A program made the translations under genes and the position numbers. From Pyropia yezoensis (Eukaryota > Rhodophyta > Bangiophyceae > Bangiales > Bangiaceae), in contig CM020620.1 in NCBI GenBank assembly GCA_009829735.1, positions 22,666,020-22,730,019 of the forward strand: DNA of 64,000 nt, written 5' to 3'. Every line of letters starts with the position of its first letter. Positions within the stretch are counted from its first letter, which is position 1. Positions 20,701-30,260 of the stretch are shown one piece after another. The notes under the pieces are model-generated. The model saw only the letters and a program-made list of their open reading frames with translations, did no database searches and was not told the DNA's origin.

Positions 20701-22643
20701 TCGTTTCCCGCCGACTTGGCGTCCGAATCTGAGGGCGGGGAGGAAGACGACGAGTCCGAGGACGACGTGTCCGCCTCCTCCGCCGAGGGTGTGGCGACCG
20801 CGACGACCGGTCGAGACCCACCCTCGCGGCGTGAACGTACTTCGCTCGTAGCCGACTTCTTACTCGCATTCCTAACAAGTTGTTGGATGCGTTTACTCAA
20901 CTTGGGGCAGTCATATGCCCAGTGTCCATCGGAGTTGCAGTTCCAACACCGATGGTCAGTTCCCGGAGGGGTCTTCCCAACTGGGGAAGACGAAGAGGTA
21001 CCCTGGGAAGTTCCCACGGCAGCTACCACCCTCTCCTTGCGGATTCGGCGTGCCTCTCTCAACTCTCTGGCCTGGCGCGCCTCCTCCCGTTCCTTGGCCA
21101 ACTCGGCCTGACGCTCCTGGCGTTGTTCCTCCCGCAACTTGCGGTAGGCCTCGCCTCTGCGATAGGCGAACCTGGCCAACTCGGCCAGGGTCGCCCGGGC
21201 AGTGTTATGCTCCCGGGTCTCCATCCGGACTGACCAATGGAGTCCCTCCACAAACCGACTCTTCACCACAGCTTGTGGATGAAGAAACCCACAAAGATTG
21301 TTGAGCTTACGGACTCGCTCCGCAAAGGACAACTCGTCCTCCGCCTCTTCCTGATGGGCTTGCGTAAACTCCTCGACTTGAGAAGCCAACGCTGCCTCAT
21401 CAACCATGGCTCTCAACAACCAGTTGACGAGCTCCAAATAGGACGTCACCTCCCCAGCGCCTCCACTTGAGGAGCTGGGCATGACGGACATAAGTTCTGT
21501 CCGTAGGTCGCCCTTCGTAAACTCCTGTAGCATGTAAAAAGCCATGCCTTCACTTATGGCATTGTCGTCACAGGCTTTTGTGAAACGACGTAGGAACTCA
21601 AAGACACGGAGGGGGGGAGTTCCATCCCACTCCGCTCTGTGCCCAAAAGAATGAAGTGCATTCTTCTTGGCACGGCCCATAGCTCGGGCCTGGTCAGGAC
21701 CATACGCCACCGACTTGTTGTTGAGAGCGTAGGTCTCACAGTCAAAGATCCGCTGGTAGACCGGGTTGGCTGCCTGAATCTTGGGCGGCACCTCACGTTG
21801 AGGGAACAGCCGCTGTGGCACTGGGGTAAGTCCACCCTCAGTGCCTGTAGTCTGGTACGGCGAGCTTGGTGTAGCCGCCGGCGTTTCCGAGGGGAACTCC
21901 CCCGTGAAGGGCGTACGCCCCACCGCGTATGGTGTGGCTCCCTCATTGGGAGTCACAGGTGTCGCCCCCAGTTCGGGGCGACCCGAGATAGGCGTGGGGA
22001 GGGATTCCCCCTGCGCCTGTGGGCTCGAAAGCCCCAATCCGGTCTGGACATTCAGGCCATCTGGCAAACTCGCTACAATCTGATTCAGAATAGTATTCGT
22101 CATCGTGACCACCAGGTCCGGCAAAGTCTGCCGCAACACATTGGTCGCCTCCCGACGGACAGTTTCCGCGAGGAGTGGATTGACGACTCCAGTTGAGTCT
22201 CGGTCCGCCTCCGGGAGTCCACCTGAGGGGTAACCACGTTCCTCAGGGGTCTCAACCGGGGGCATGGGCGCGAGCCCATCGCCGACCAACGGAGGTCCAC
22301 CGTCCTCCGAAAGCCTAGTTGGCGACGACTCCAAGCCAAAGTTGGCTCCAACCCGAGTGGAACCCGCGGGGACAGTCCTCACCCCTTGGGACGTTCCCGT
22401 TGAGTATACCACGCGGTGGCCAGACTTCGGCCCACCCACATCAGAAGTGTCGCCCGAGTGAACTCCCGACTGAGTCGGGGTGGCCTGTTGCCCGCCCGTA
22501 CTTCCAGTCCTGCTGGCTTGAGGGACCTCTAGTCCCTCTGCGACCCCAGGTAAACCCACCTGTGTCTCACCAGTATTCAAAGGCACTGAAGTACGTGCGT
22601 CACCCGTGTACTCCCCGGACGACGGGGGGTCCGAGCTAGCCAT
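20697..22643 (-). CDS. gag: Element 2 Gag
   Basis: 648 residues from the ATG at 22643 (MASSDPPSS), about 100 bp after the PBS. The N-terminal third is disordered. The capsid-like core has WDGTPPLRVFEFLRRFTKACDDN and EVTSYLELVNWLLRAMVDE. A charged coiled-coil stretch (RQERQAELAKEREEARQAREL) leads to one CCHC zinc knuckle starting at Cys566 (CWNCNSDGHWAYDC). The acidic Ser-rich tail ends at a TGA overlapping the pol ATG. Confidence 0.93.
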   Translation of the reverse strand: MASSDPPSSGEYTGDARTSVPLNTGETQVGLPGVAEGLEVPQASRTGSTGGQQATPTQSGVHSGDTSDVGGPKSGHRVVYSTGTSQGVRTVPAGSTRVGANFGLESSPTRLSEDGGPPLVGDGLAPMPPVETPEERGYPSGGLPEADRDSTGVVNPLLAETVRREATNVLRQTLPDLVVTMTNTILNQIVASLPDGLNVQTGLGLSSPQAQGESLPTPISGRPELGATPVTPNEGATPYAVGRTPFTGEFPSETPAATPSSPYQTTGTEGGLTPVPQRLFPQREVPPKIQAANPVYQRIFDCETYALNNKSVAYGPDQARAMGRAKKNALHSFGHRAEWDGTPPLRVFEFLRRFTKACDDNAISEGMAFYMLQEFTKGDLRTELMSVMPSSSSGGAGEVTSYLELVNWLLRAMVDEAALASQVEEFTQAHQEEAEDELSFAERVRKLNNLCGFLHPQAVVKSRFVEGLHWSVRMETREHNTARATLAELARFAYRRGEAYRKLREEQRQERQAELAKEREEARQARELREARRIRKERVVAAVGTSQGTSSSSPVGKTPPGTDHRCWNCNSDGHWAYDCPKLSKRIQQLVRNASKKSATSEVRSRREGGSRPVVAVATPSAEEADTSSSDSSSSSPPSDSDAKSAGNE

Positions 22644-22740
22644 GTTGGCTGACGATCCGTATGACACGGTCCAAGACCACCGTTCCTCTGAGACAGAGGG
22701 CCCCCTACACCCGGGTGCACCCGGAGGTAAAGTTTACCTC

Positions 22741-22760
22741 TGTCCCCTGCTGCTCCACCA
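22741..22760 (-). other. Primer binding site of element 2
   Basis: Two bases after the 5' LTR the minus strand reads TGGTGGAGCAGCAGGGGA, starting with the TGG expected to pair with a tRNA CCA end. Element 1 has a closely similar site, which supports the call. The tRNA is not identified. Confidence 0.7.
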
Positions 22761-22762
22761 AA

Positions 22763-23231
22763 TGTGGCAAAAACCACAAGCACACACGGCACCCAAGTTG
22801 GGGCGGTGTGCCAGGGCTGCCTCCCGTGTCGGGGGAACCGGAAGAAGTGCAAGTCGCACACACTCTGTCCCTGTTGTGGGGCAAACCCCCCACGGACAAA
22901 CAAGAAGATGGTGTGTGGTCCAACAGTTTCTTGGTCGGGACGGGGACGCAGGGCCAAGCCCCGCTGTCCCTCCCCTTATCCCCCCAGGGTCCACTCAGAA
23001 TCTCGCCACTCAGAATCTCCCACCCCAGCACCTGCCCACCGGGCCACACGAAAATTCAAGACGATAAATGCAGAAAACCCTCAAATCCAAGTTGGATTTA
23101 CTACTAAGCTAACTATCCCAAACTTAGGGAATATGGACCCCAATGCAGGGGGAGGAACGGATCAGGCTAGTGGCCTGCCGCCCCTTGCATGGCACGTGTT
23201 GCCCCCCTACCTGGGGGTCAATACTGCCACA
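22763..23231 (-). repeat. 5' LTR of element 2
   Basis: 469 bp, the partner of 13855-14323. It is followed on the plus strand by the AGTAT target duplication. Confidence 0.97.
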
Positions 23232-23566
23232 AGTATCAGACTTGCAACTACCTATGGGACACGTGAGGCTCGTAGGATGCGAAGGGTCGCGCGTACCATG
23301 AAACACTCTTTTGCTTGGTACCCTAATTTCTCTGGCAAGGAGGCCCTGAAAGCGTTCACGTGGCTCCGCAAACTGGCAAAAGCGTGTAACGACAACGCGG
23401 TATTCGAGGGCATGGCCCTTTATGCGATCCCACATTTCCTCTCTGGTGACGCGGAACTGCGGTACACACGGGCCCTTCCGGACTCCTCCAGCGCGTCTGG
23501 TGGGTCCTCGATCACAAGTTACCCAGAGGCCATTAACTGGTTCCTAGAGAGGTACGCAGAGCCCCG

Positions 23567-24105
23567 TGTGGGAGATTGGGCCGGAATTCGGTACCAATAC
23601 TTTGGAGATTCGGGTCAAGTGGACCTGACCGGAAGTCGAAGTTCACCCGACCCACGATGGTGAAACTTCTGACTTCTGGACGGAAATTCGACCAGGACTT
23701 CCGACATACTAGAGCAGGGTAATGCTGCTGGTATTTGTTTCTTGGGATTTTTGCACGGGAGCCAGACGGATTTCTACGCTTTGAGTGCTTTGCATGTGGA
23801 GTGATATGATTGGTTTATTTGAGGGTTCATTTTCTGAGTGTTTTGAGGGGTTGCGTGAGTGTGTGAGGAGGGTTGATAAGGAGGGACAGCAAGGCGGGGT
23901 GGGCCCACCTTGGCTGGGGAAGGAAGTAAACACCGTCTGGCTCCGACACATCTTGTTCGTGCCTTGGTGAGTGGACCCGCTCACCACACGCAAGTCGCGT
24001 GTTCGGCGGTCTGGACGTGCTTGCTTCCGGTGTCCCAAGTTGAGATATCGGCAATACTCCTCTTCCTTCCCTGACTCGGGGTTGGTGGTTGGGAGTACTG
24101 CTACA
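23567..24105 (+). repeat. 5' LTR of element 1
   Basis: 539 bp, TG...CA, with 99.6% identity to the 3' copy (two substitutions counted by eye). Confidence 0.97.
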
Positions 24106-24107
24106 GT

Positions 24108-24127
24108 TGGTGGATCAGCGGGGGAGA
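24108..24127 (+). other. Primer binding site of element 1
   Basis: TGGTGGATCAGCGGGGGA begins two bases after the LTR. It differs from the element 2 site at two of 18 positions. Confidence 0.7.
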
Positions 24128-24422
24128 GGATATCGACTTTGGTACCTCCCTTGACCGGAGACGGGACCAAGTTGGCCCCTCTCCCCCTTCGGCACCGAGA
24201 CTTCCGGTGACACGATCGACTCGCCTACGTTCCGAGCGTTCGCTGGGTGACGAGGTTGGCCACCGTGAGTCTTGGTGGGAGACCCGGAGTTTCGGGAAAC
24301 CTCACCGCCTTCCTTGAGGCAGGTGGAGGGGTGGAACGTGCTCTAGGAACTCCCTAGCTGACGATCCCCGACTCTGGACACCGTTTGGTCGTTTTGGTTG
24401 ACTCCACGTGACTCTTGTGGAG

Positions 24423-26186
24423 ATGGCTGGTGAGGGAGACCCCCCCATTGCGCCGAGTGTACCTGGGGAGGGGGAGCGTAGTCCTCCCCCGACGGGCGGA
24501 GTACCACCCAGGCCGGGCAGTGCGGATGTGGTGGGTCCAGAGGTTGGACCCCGACGGCGGTCGGCCAGGTTCCTTCCCAGGCCGTCCCCGGAAGAGACGG
24601 GCGGAGTTCGCCCTTCTCCGGTGGGAGCGCCGAGCCAGCGTCAGGCTCCGGCAACCCCTTCGGGGAGTGACGACACTCACTTCGGCATGGGACCGCCGAC
24701 CGGCAGAGGTGACGGGACGGGGAGTTCCGTACCCCGGGTTGGTGGGTCCGCGCCACGACTGGTGCCGGAAGGACCGGGTGGGAGCTCGAGTCAAGCTCCA
24801 CCTGGGTCATCCGGTATCGTGGATGACTCGGTGATGACTGCCATCGCACAAGTCGTGCGAGAGGAGGTGGGGAAGGCGTTGAAGGGGAATACCCCTCCGC
24901 CTGAGCAGGCCTCGAGGCGTCAGAAACGACAGGAGATTCGACGTACTCTCCGTCGTGAGGTGGACTCAGAGTCTGAGTCCTCTACAAGTGGCCAGTCGGG
25001 TGAAGAGGATCTTACCCGACGTGGTCGTGTGACTCACACGGACCGTCTTGGGACTAGAGTCGTCCCAGGAAAGATCGTGGTGAATAATCCATTGTTCAAG
25101 GATGTCTTCGACTGTGAGACATATGGGTTGGTCAACAAGTCGTTGACCTACTCGAATAGTCAGGCCCGTACCCTGGGCCGGCGCAAGAAACACGTTGCGC
25201 AATCCTTCGGGGTCCGTTCAGAATGGGACGGGACACCACCCCTGAAGGTCTTCCAGTTTTTGCGGAAGTTCGCAAAAGCCTGCGATGACAATGATGTCTC
25301 TGAAGCTGAAGCGTTTTTCATGCTTCAGGACTTCACCAAGGAGCCACTCCGCTCCGAGGTGATGAACGTCATGCCAAGTCGGCATGGTGGGAATCCGGGT
25401 GAGGTGACTTCCTACCTGGAGTTGGTTAATTGGATCCTTCGTCTTCACGCAGACGAGGCTTCCTTGGCTGTGCAGGTTGAAGAATTCAACCGCGCCACCC
25501 AGAGTAAGGGTGAAGAGGAACGGGAGTTCGCTGAACGACTCCGTCAGCTGAACGTCCTCTGTGGATTCCTATATCCCCAAGGAGTCATTAAGGGACGCTT
25601 TGTGGAGGGTGTCCACCGAGCAGCTCGAGCGACTGCGCGAGAGCGTAATACTCCGACCATGACTCTGGCGGAGTTGGCACGCATCGCCCAGACTAAGGGT
25701 GATGAGTACCGCTGGCTCGTGTCTGAGCAGCGGAAGGAACGAGAGAAAGAAGTTAAGGGAGTGGAAGCAAGTCGCTTCCGCAGAACTGCAAGGGTGCCTT
25801 CCTACACGCGGACGTACCCTGCAGTACCTTCGTCCTCAACTCGAGAGATGGAAGGTATGGTGGCCGCTATCCCTGATAAGTCACAGGGAAAAGCGGGGCT
25901 ATCGGCGTCAATGAGTGATCGGCCGTGTTGGCAGTGTTCCAAGTCGGGACACTGGGCAGCCCAATGCCCCACTCTGGACGTTCGACTGAGAGCCCTGTTG
26001 GCTCGTATTGGGAAACTCGGTATTCCGAGGACTGATTCGGATACCCGGCCGCACACCACACGTGTGACGGCCATGACTCAACCTAAGTCAGAGGATGAGT
26101 CCACGCTTGAGAAGGGGGAAACCTCTTCCCCCAGCTCAAGTGGCAAGGATACTCCATCATCCGAGTCGGATGAGGGAAACGCCTAG
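24423..26186 (+). CDS. gag: Element 1 Gag
   Basis: 587 residues from the ATG at 24423 (MAGEGDPPI). The N-terminal region is disordered and Pro/Gly-rich. The core is homologous to element 2 Gag (VFDCETYGLVNKSLTY, WDGTPPLKVFQFLRKFAKAC, GEVTSYLELVNWILRLHADE). One CCHC knuckle lies at Cys502-Cys505-His510-Cys515 (CWQCSKSGHWAAQC). It ends with an acidic Ser-rich tail. The pol frame is -1 relative to gag and is open across the gag stop. Confidence 0.93.
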   Translation: MAGEGDPPIAPSVPGEGERSPPPTGGVPPRPGSADVVGPEVGPRRRSARFLPRPSPEETGGVRPSPVGAPSQRQAPATPSGSDDTHFGMGPPTGRGDGTGSSVPRVGGSAPRLVPEGPGGSSSQAPPGSSGIVDDSVMTAIAQVVREEVGKALKGNTPPPEQASRRQKRQEIRRTLRREVDSESESSTSGQSGEEDLTRRGRVTHTDRLGTRVVPGKIVVNNPLFKDVFDCETYGLVNKSLTYSNSQARTLGRRKKHVAQSFGVRSEWDGTPPLKVFQFLRKFAKACDDNDVSEAEAFFMLQDFTKEPLRSEVMNVMPSRHGGNPGEVTSYLELVNWILRLHADEASLAVQVEEFNRATQSKGEEEREFAERLRQLNVLCGFLYPQGVIKGRFVEGVHRAARATARERNTPTMTLAELARIAQTKGDEYRWLVSEQRKEREKEVKGVEASRFRRTARVPSYTRTYPAVPSSSTREMEGMVAAIPDKSQGKAGLSASMSDRPCWQCSKSGHWAAQCPTLDVRLRALLARIGKLGIPRTDSDTRPHTTRVTAMTQPKSEDESTLEKGETSSPSSSGKDTPSSESDEGNA

Positions 26187-26224
26187 CCGCTGGGACCAAG
26201 ACTGACCCAAAGGCTCCAGCGGTA

Positions 26225-27073
26225 ATGAAGCGGGTTGCTTCACACTCACCGACCCATGGGAGAGTGAAGGTCCTGACTCGACCTCGAGGGGTGAGGCCTA
26301 GAGACAAAGTCTCTCCTCAGAAGCACGACCCGAGTCGGATTGTGTCAGTGCTGGTAGGGAGTAACTACCAGGTCGCAGCTCGACTCTGGCTGCAGGATGG
26401 ATATGAGTTTACCTCTCGTGTCATAGTCGACACAGGCTCTGCTGCCTCTCTCATTAGGCAAGACTTATTGCCAGAGGGGACGGATGTGAGTCCCGCCGGC
26501 TCACCCGAGTGGCGTATGTTTGATGTCAATGGGGGACTCCTCCCCATTGTTGGGTCTATTGCATTGACTGTTTGCATTGGGTTGTACCAGACGCAGGTGA
26601 ACTTTGGAGTAGTCTCCAATATGTCAGTCCCCGTACTCCTGGGAACTGACTATCTGGACCTCCATGTCCCGGCCGTCTGTGGACCGGAAGGGGTAATCCG
26701 AATGCGTAATGGAGAGACTGTCCCCATATTGCGTAAAGGGAGGACTGTTTCCCCTACGACTCATCAACCTAGGGAAAACTCTCCCAAGGGTGGAGGCTCT
26801 ACGACCCATGTACGAGTATGTCAGGGTACGGTAGTCCCGCCCCGATCAAGGACCTTTGTGCGAGTACGCACACGGTTTCGAGGGAATGGACTCGTTTCCC
26901 CCGTGGACCGAGTCTATCATACTCACCAAGTGCAAGTTGCATGGGGCCCCATGACTTGTGGGGATGACCAAACTTGGTGGGTGGAGGTCCTCAACACGTC
27001 GGAGGAACCTCGACGACTCCCCGGAGGCATGAAGATTGCGTCGATACCTTTGAGGGGAATGTCGTTGCTGTGA
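26225..27073 (+). CDS. Element 1 Pol part 1: aspartic protease
   Basis: The first ATG in this frame is 38 bp after the gag stop. Retropepsin motif VDTGSAASLIR (Asp codon at 26429-26431) is followed by NGGLLPIVGSIAL and VPVLLGTDYLDL. It corresponds to the first ~330 residues of element 2 Pol. The frame terminates at 27071-27073 just after the region where homology passes to the -1 frame. Expression may use a -1 shift from gag or re-initiation. Confidence 0.85.
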   Translation: MKRVASHSPTHGRVKVLTRPRGVRPRDKVSPQKHDPSRIVSVLVGSNYQVAARLWLQDGYEFTSRVIVDTGSAASLIRQDLLPEGTDVSPAGSPEWRMFDVNGGLLPIVGSIALTVCIGLYQTQVNFGVVSNMSVPVLLGTDYLDLHVPAVCGPEGVIRMRNGETVPILRKGRTVSPTTHQPRENSPKGGGSTTHVRVCQGTVVPPRSRTFVRVRTRFRGNGLVSPVDRVYHTHQVQVAWGPMTCGDDQTWWVEVLNTSEEPRRLPGGMKIASIPLRGMSLL

Positions 27074-30000
27074 CTCAACAGCAATGGAAGGATATTGGAA
27101 CGGCAGGCTCTGCCGACCAATCGAGTTCATCGACGGCTAAGTCGCCGACGGTACATCGGGAGAACATCCCAGAGTGTCTACATGGACGACTGGATGAGTT
27201 AATCCAGAAGCATCACAAGTTGTGGAATGGTGACCTTGGGCTCATCAAGGCCACCGAACACAGAATCGTGTTGAAGCCAGGGGCTAGGCCAGTTCGCTTG
27301 AGTCCCTACCGTATGGGACCAGACTCACGGGAACTCACCCGAGAGCAGGTCCAACGGATGCAAGACATGGGTGTCATTGAGCCTTGCTCAAGTGAGTGGG
27401 CCAGTCCCATAGTCTTGGTGCCCAAGTCAGACGGCACGATGCGGTTCTGCATCGATTATCGTAAGCTAAACGAGCGGACGGTAAGGGATAGTTACCCCTT
27501 ACCCCGTATGGACGATTGCCTCGACTCACTCGGTGAGGCACAGTACTTTTCCACGTTGGACTGCAACGCGGGGTACTGGCAGATACCCATCCGCAAGGAG
27601 GACAGACACTTGACCACCTTTACGTGTCACTGTGGAGTTTATCAGTGTACACGGCTCCCTTTCGGGCTTTGCAATGCACCTGCGACTTTCCAGCGTGCTA
27701 TTGACTTGATACTTGCCGGAGTCAAGTGGCAGATCGCCCTGGTGTATCTGGACGATATCATTGTGTTCTCCGGGACTGCCGAAGAACACCTGTCCCACTT
27801 GGACAGAGTGTTTACCCTGTTGGGTGAAGCAGGAGTAACACTCAAACCTACGAAGTGTCACCTCTTTAGTAATGAGGTGGAGTACCTCGGCCATATAGTC
27901 CGGCCAGGTCGCATTCTGGTCAATGAGAAGAACCTCATGGCCATCCGTCGGGCGAAGTTCCCCCAGACGCAGACTCAACTCAGGAGCTTCCTGGGTATGT
28001 GTAACGTATACAGACGCTTTGTGGCGAACTATGCCAAAGTGTCTGCACCGTTGAACCACTTGGTAAGTTCCAAGATGCCCAAGCGCTTGGATGCTCCCAA
28101 ACCCCCGGAGCAAGAAGCGTTTGATAGGTTGCGAGAACTCCTCTGCAACCCACCGGTGTTAGCGATCCCCAGACCGGGGGCTCACTACATTGTTGATGTG
28201 GACGCAAGTCACGACCAACTCGGTTGTTGCTTACTCCAACAACAGCCTTCGGGGGAGTATTTACCCGTTGGCTACTTTAGCAAAGGACTCTCACCGGCCC
28301 AGAAGAACTATTCTGTGACGGAGGTAGAGGGCCTTGGCGGAGTATGGGCAGTCTCCATGCTACGGCCATACATCGAAGGAAGGAAGTTCCTCATTCGATG
28401 TGACCACAAGGCTCTGAAGTGGATACTCACCACTACAGCCTGTACGAATAACCGACTCAATCGATGGCGACTCTGCCTCGCTGAGTTCGATTATGATGTT
28501 GAGTATCGGCCGGGCCCAAAGCATGCGGTTGCAGACGCGTTGTCTCGCATACCGACGGATGGGAAAGACTCTTCCCCCATCCCTGAGGAACTCCCTCATG
28601 TGGCAGTGACCACTCGCTCCGGAACTGTCCTCGACCCGAGGATGCCTGGCATGGCCAAGCTATTACCCGTGTCTCTGGATGAGTTTGTCCAGGCACAGGA
28701 GAGCGACAAACTTTGTCGACGACTCAGAAAGGAGCTCGACCAGGCTCAACCGACTCGGTTCTTCCTGAATGACAACGGCATACTCTGCCGTAAGGGATAT
28801 ACCCAGGGGGACAAGCAAGTCGTCGTCCCCAAGGAGTTACGCAAGAGTATCCTCCAACGGGAGCACTCCTCACCGTTGGGTGGACACCCAGGGTCTACGA
28901 GGATGTATCAGACCCTACGCAAGAAGTACTATTGGCCATCACTCGTGGCTGATGTGTACGGGTATGTAGCCGCATGCGCGACTTGCGCAAAGAATAGACT
29001 CATGGAGTCCCGGCAGACTTCTTCCATGAGACTCTTTCCTGCAACAGAGCCGTTTGCAGCGATAGCAGTGGACTTACTCGGTCCACTACCACGAACACCA
29101 GAAGGATATGAGTACCTTCTGGTGATGTGTGATCGCTTTACTAAGCTCACACGGGTATCCCCACTCAAGGATATCACAGCCGTGGACGTTCTGAGTGAGT
29201 TACTCGACGTCTGGGTTGCCAGTTATGGCATCCCCGACTCTATCCTTTCGGATAACGGACCACAGTTTGCTTCCGTCCTGTATCAGGGAGTCATGAAGAT
29301 GTTGGGGGTGCAGACGAATTTCGCAACCCCTTACCACCCCCAGACTAATGGGCAGGTGGAACGATTCAACAGGACTCTAGTGCGCCAGTTGCGTCACTAT
29401 GTGCATGATCATGTAGTCACATGGGCTCGTTATGCGTCACTACTCGTGACAGCATACAACTCCCAGGTACACAGTAGTTCGGGAGAGGCACCGTTTGCCT
29501 TCGTCTGCCCCCGACGACTTCCGTCAGTAGCTGTGGAGCGTCTCACCCAGACAGAGGGTGAGACTTCGACTCAAACACCGAGTCAGGCGAAAGCCTCCCT
29601 ACTCCAGAGACTGGAGGAGATGATATTCCTTCTCCGGGCTACTATGGAGAAGGCCCAAGCTCGTTACAAGAGGTACTTCGATGTCCGAGTCAGACATCGT
29701 CGCGATCCGCTCCGAGTTGGAGATTGGATTTATGTCAACTCCCACGACAATAAGGGAGGGAAATTGGTCTTCAAAACTCTGGGACCATATCACATCCTTA
29801 AGACGGATGGCCGGCGGTTAACCATCGAGAGTGATGATGGTATCCGGACGATAAATGGGAATCACGCGACTCGCGCACCCGAGCCCCCAGAGGGAGATCC
29901 CGCTTGGGAAAGGGCCTTGCAAGCATGGAAAGTCCCATCCTTGCCGACCTCCTCGAATAAACCGTTGGAGGGGGTATTCGACAAGTTTGTCAGACACGGA

Positions 30001-30210
30001 TACGATAAGTCGGGGCGACTCATGCTCCGAGTCAGGTGGTTCGGGTATGGACCAACTTCCGACACATGGGAGTTTGTAGAGGACCTACCAGTAGAGAAGG
30101 TCCGTAGATACTGCCAGGCTGCGGGCATATCTATACGCCGACGTAGCACTCGTACGTCGGGGGATGAAGTCCCTGCTCCAAGCCAGAGCAGAGCGGCAAG
30201 CCAACCATGA
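26974..30210 (+). CDS. Element 1 Pol part 2: RT, RNase H, integrase, chromodomain
   Basis: The frame is open from at least 26974; homology to element 2 Pol begins near 27045 (TFEGNVVAV against HEGPVVAV). RT YLDD is at 27745-27756. RNase H DVDASHDQLG follows. The integrase HHCC finger includes HSSPLGGHPGSTR and CATCAKNR, and the D,D-35-E Asp and Glu codons are at 29251 and 29359. A C-terminal chromodomain (LMLRVRWFGYGPTSDTWEFVEDLP) is present. No ATG opens this frame, so the protein must come from frameshifting or the frame has been broken. Confidence 0.9.
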   Translation: MVGGGPQHVGGTSTTPRRHEDCVDTFEGNVVAVTQQQWKDIGTAGSADQSSSSTAKSPTVHRENIPECLHGRLDELIQKHHKLWNGDLGLIKATEHRIVLKPGARPVRLSPYRMGPDSRELTREQVQRMQDMGVIEPCSSEWASPIVLVPKSDGTMRFCIDYRKLNERTVRDSYPLPRMDDCLDSLGEAQYFSTLDCNAGYWQIPIRKEDRHLTTFTCHCGVYQCTRLPFGLCNAPATFQRAIDLILAGVKWQIALVYLDDIIVFSGTAEEHLSHLDRVFTLLGEAGVTLKPTKCHLFSNEVEYLGHIVRPGRILVNEKNLMAIRRAKFPQTQTQLRSFLGMCNVYRRFVANYAKVSAPLNHLVSSKMPKRLDAPKPPEQEAFDRLRELLCNPPVLAIPRPGAHYIVDVDASHDQLGCCLLQQQPSGEYLPVGYFSKGLSPAQKNYSVTEVEGLGGVWAVSMLRPYIEGRKFLIRCDHKALKWILTTTACTNNRLNRWRLCLAEFDYDVEYRPGPKHAVADALSRIPTDGKDSSPIPEELPHVAVTTRSGTVLDPRMPGMAKLLPVSLDEFVQAQESDKLCRRLRKELDQAQPTRFFLNDNGILCRKGYTQGDKQVVVPKELRKSILQREHSSPLGGHPGSTRMYQTLRKKYYWPSLVADVYGYVAACATCAKNRLMESRQTSSMRLFPATEPFAAIAVDLLGPLPRTPEGYEYLLVMCDRFTKLTRVSPLKDITAVDVLSELLDVWVASYGIPDSILSDNGPQFASVLYQGVMKMLGVQTNFATPYHPQTNGQVERFNRTLVRQLRHYVHDHVVTWARYASLLVTAYNSQVHSSSGEAPFAFVCPRRLPSVAVERLTQTEGETSTQTPSQAKASLLQRLEEMIFLLRATMEKAQARYKRYFDVRVRHRRDPLRVGDWIYVNSHDNKGGKLVFKTLGPYHILKTDGRRLTIESDDGIRTINGNHATRAPEPPEGDPAWERALQAWKVPSLPTSSNKPLEGVFDKFVRHGYDKSGRLMLRVRWFGYGPTSDTWEFVEDLPVEKVRRYCQAAGISIRRRSTRTSGDEVPAPSQSRAASQP

Positions 30211-30260
30211 GTACAAACACATACCATGGCTCTTCAAAGATTCTCTACTAACAAAGCCGA

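Larger units (their letters stand above)
13855..23231 (-). mobile_element. Element 2: complete Ty3/gypsy chromovirus with antisense gene
   Basis: 9,377 bp. Direct 469-bp LTRs (13855-14323 and 22763-23231) start TGTGGCAA and end CTGCCACA. The target duplication AGTAT is at 13850-13854 and 23232-23236. The element reads on the minus strand: PBS, gag, pol (protease, RT, RNase H, integrase, chromodomain), then an opposite-strand gene, PPT and 3' LTR. I count three LTR differences (A/G in GGTGTACC, A/C in GACCCAAAT, T/C in GGCATGTG). All three open frames are intact, so it may have been mobile recently. Confidence 0.97.
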
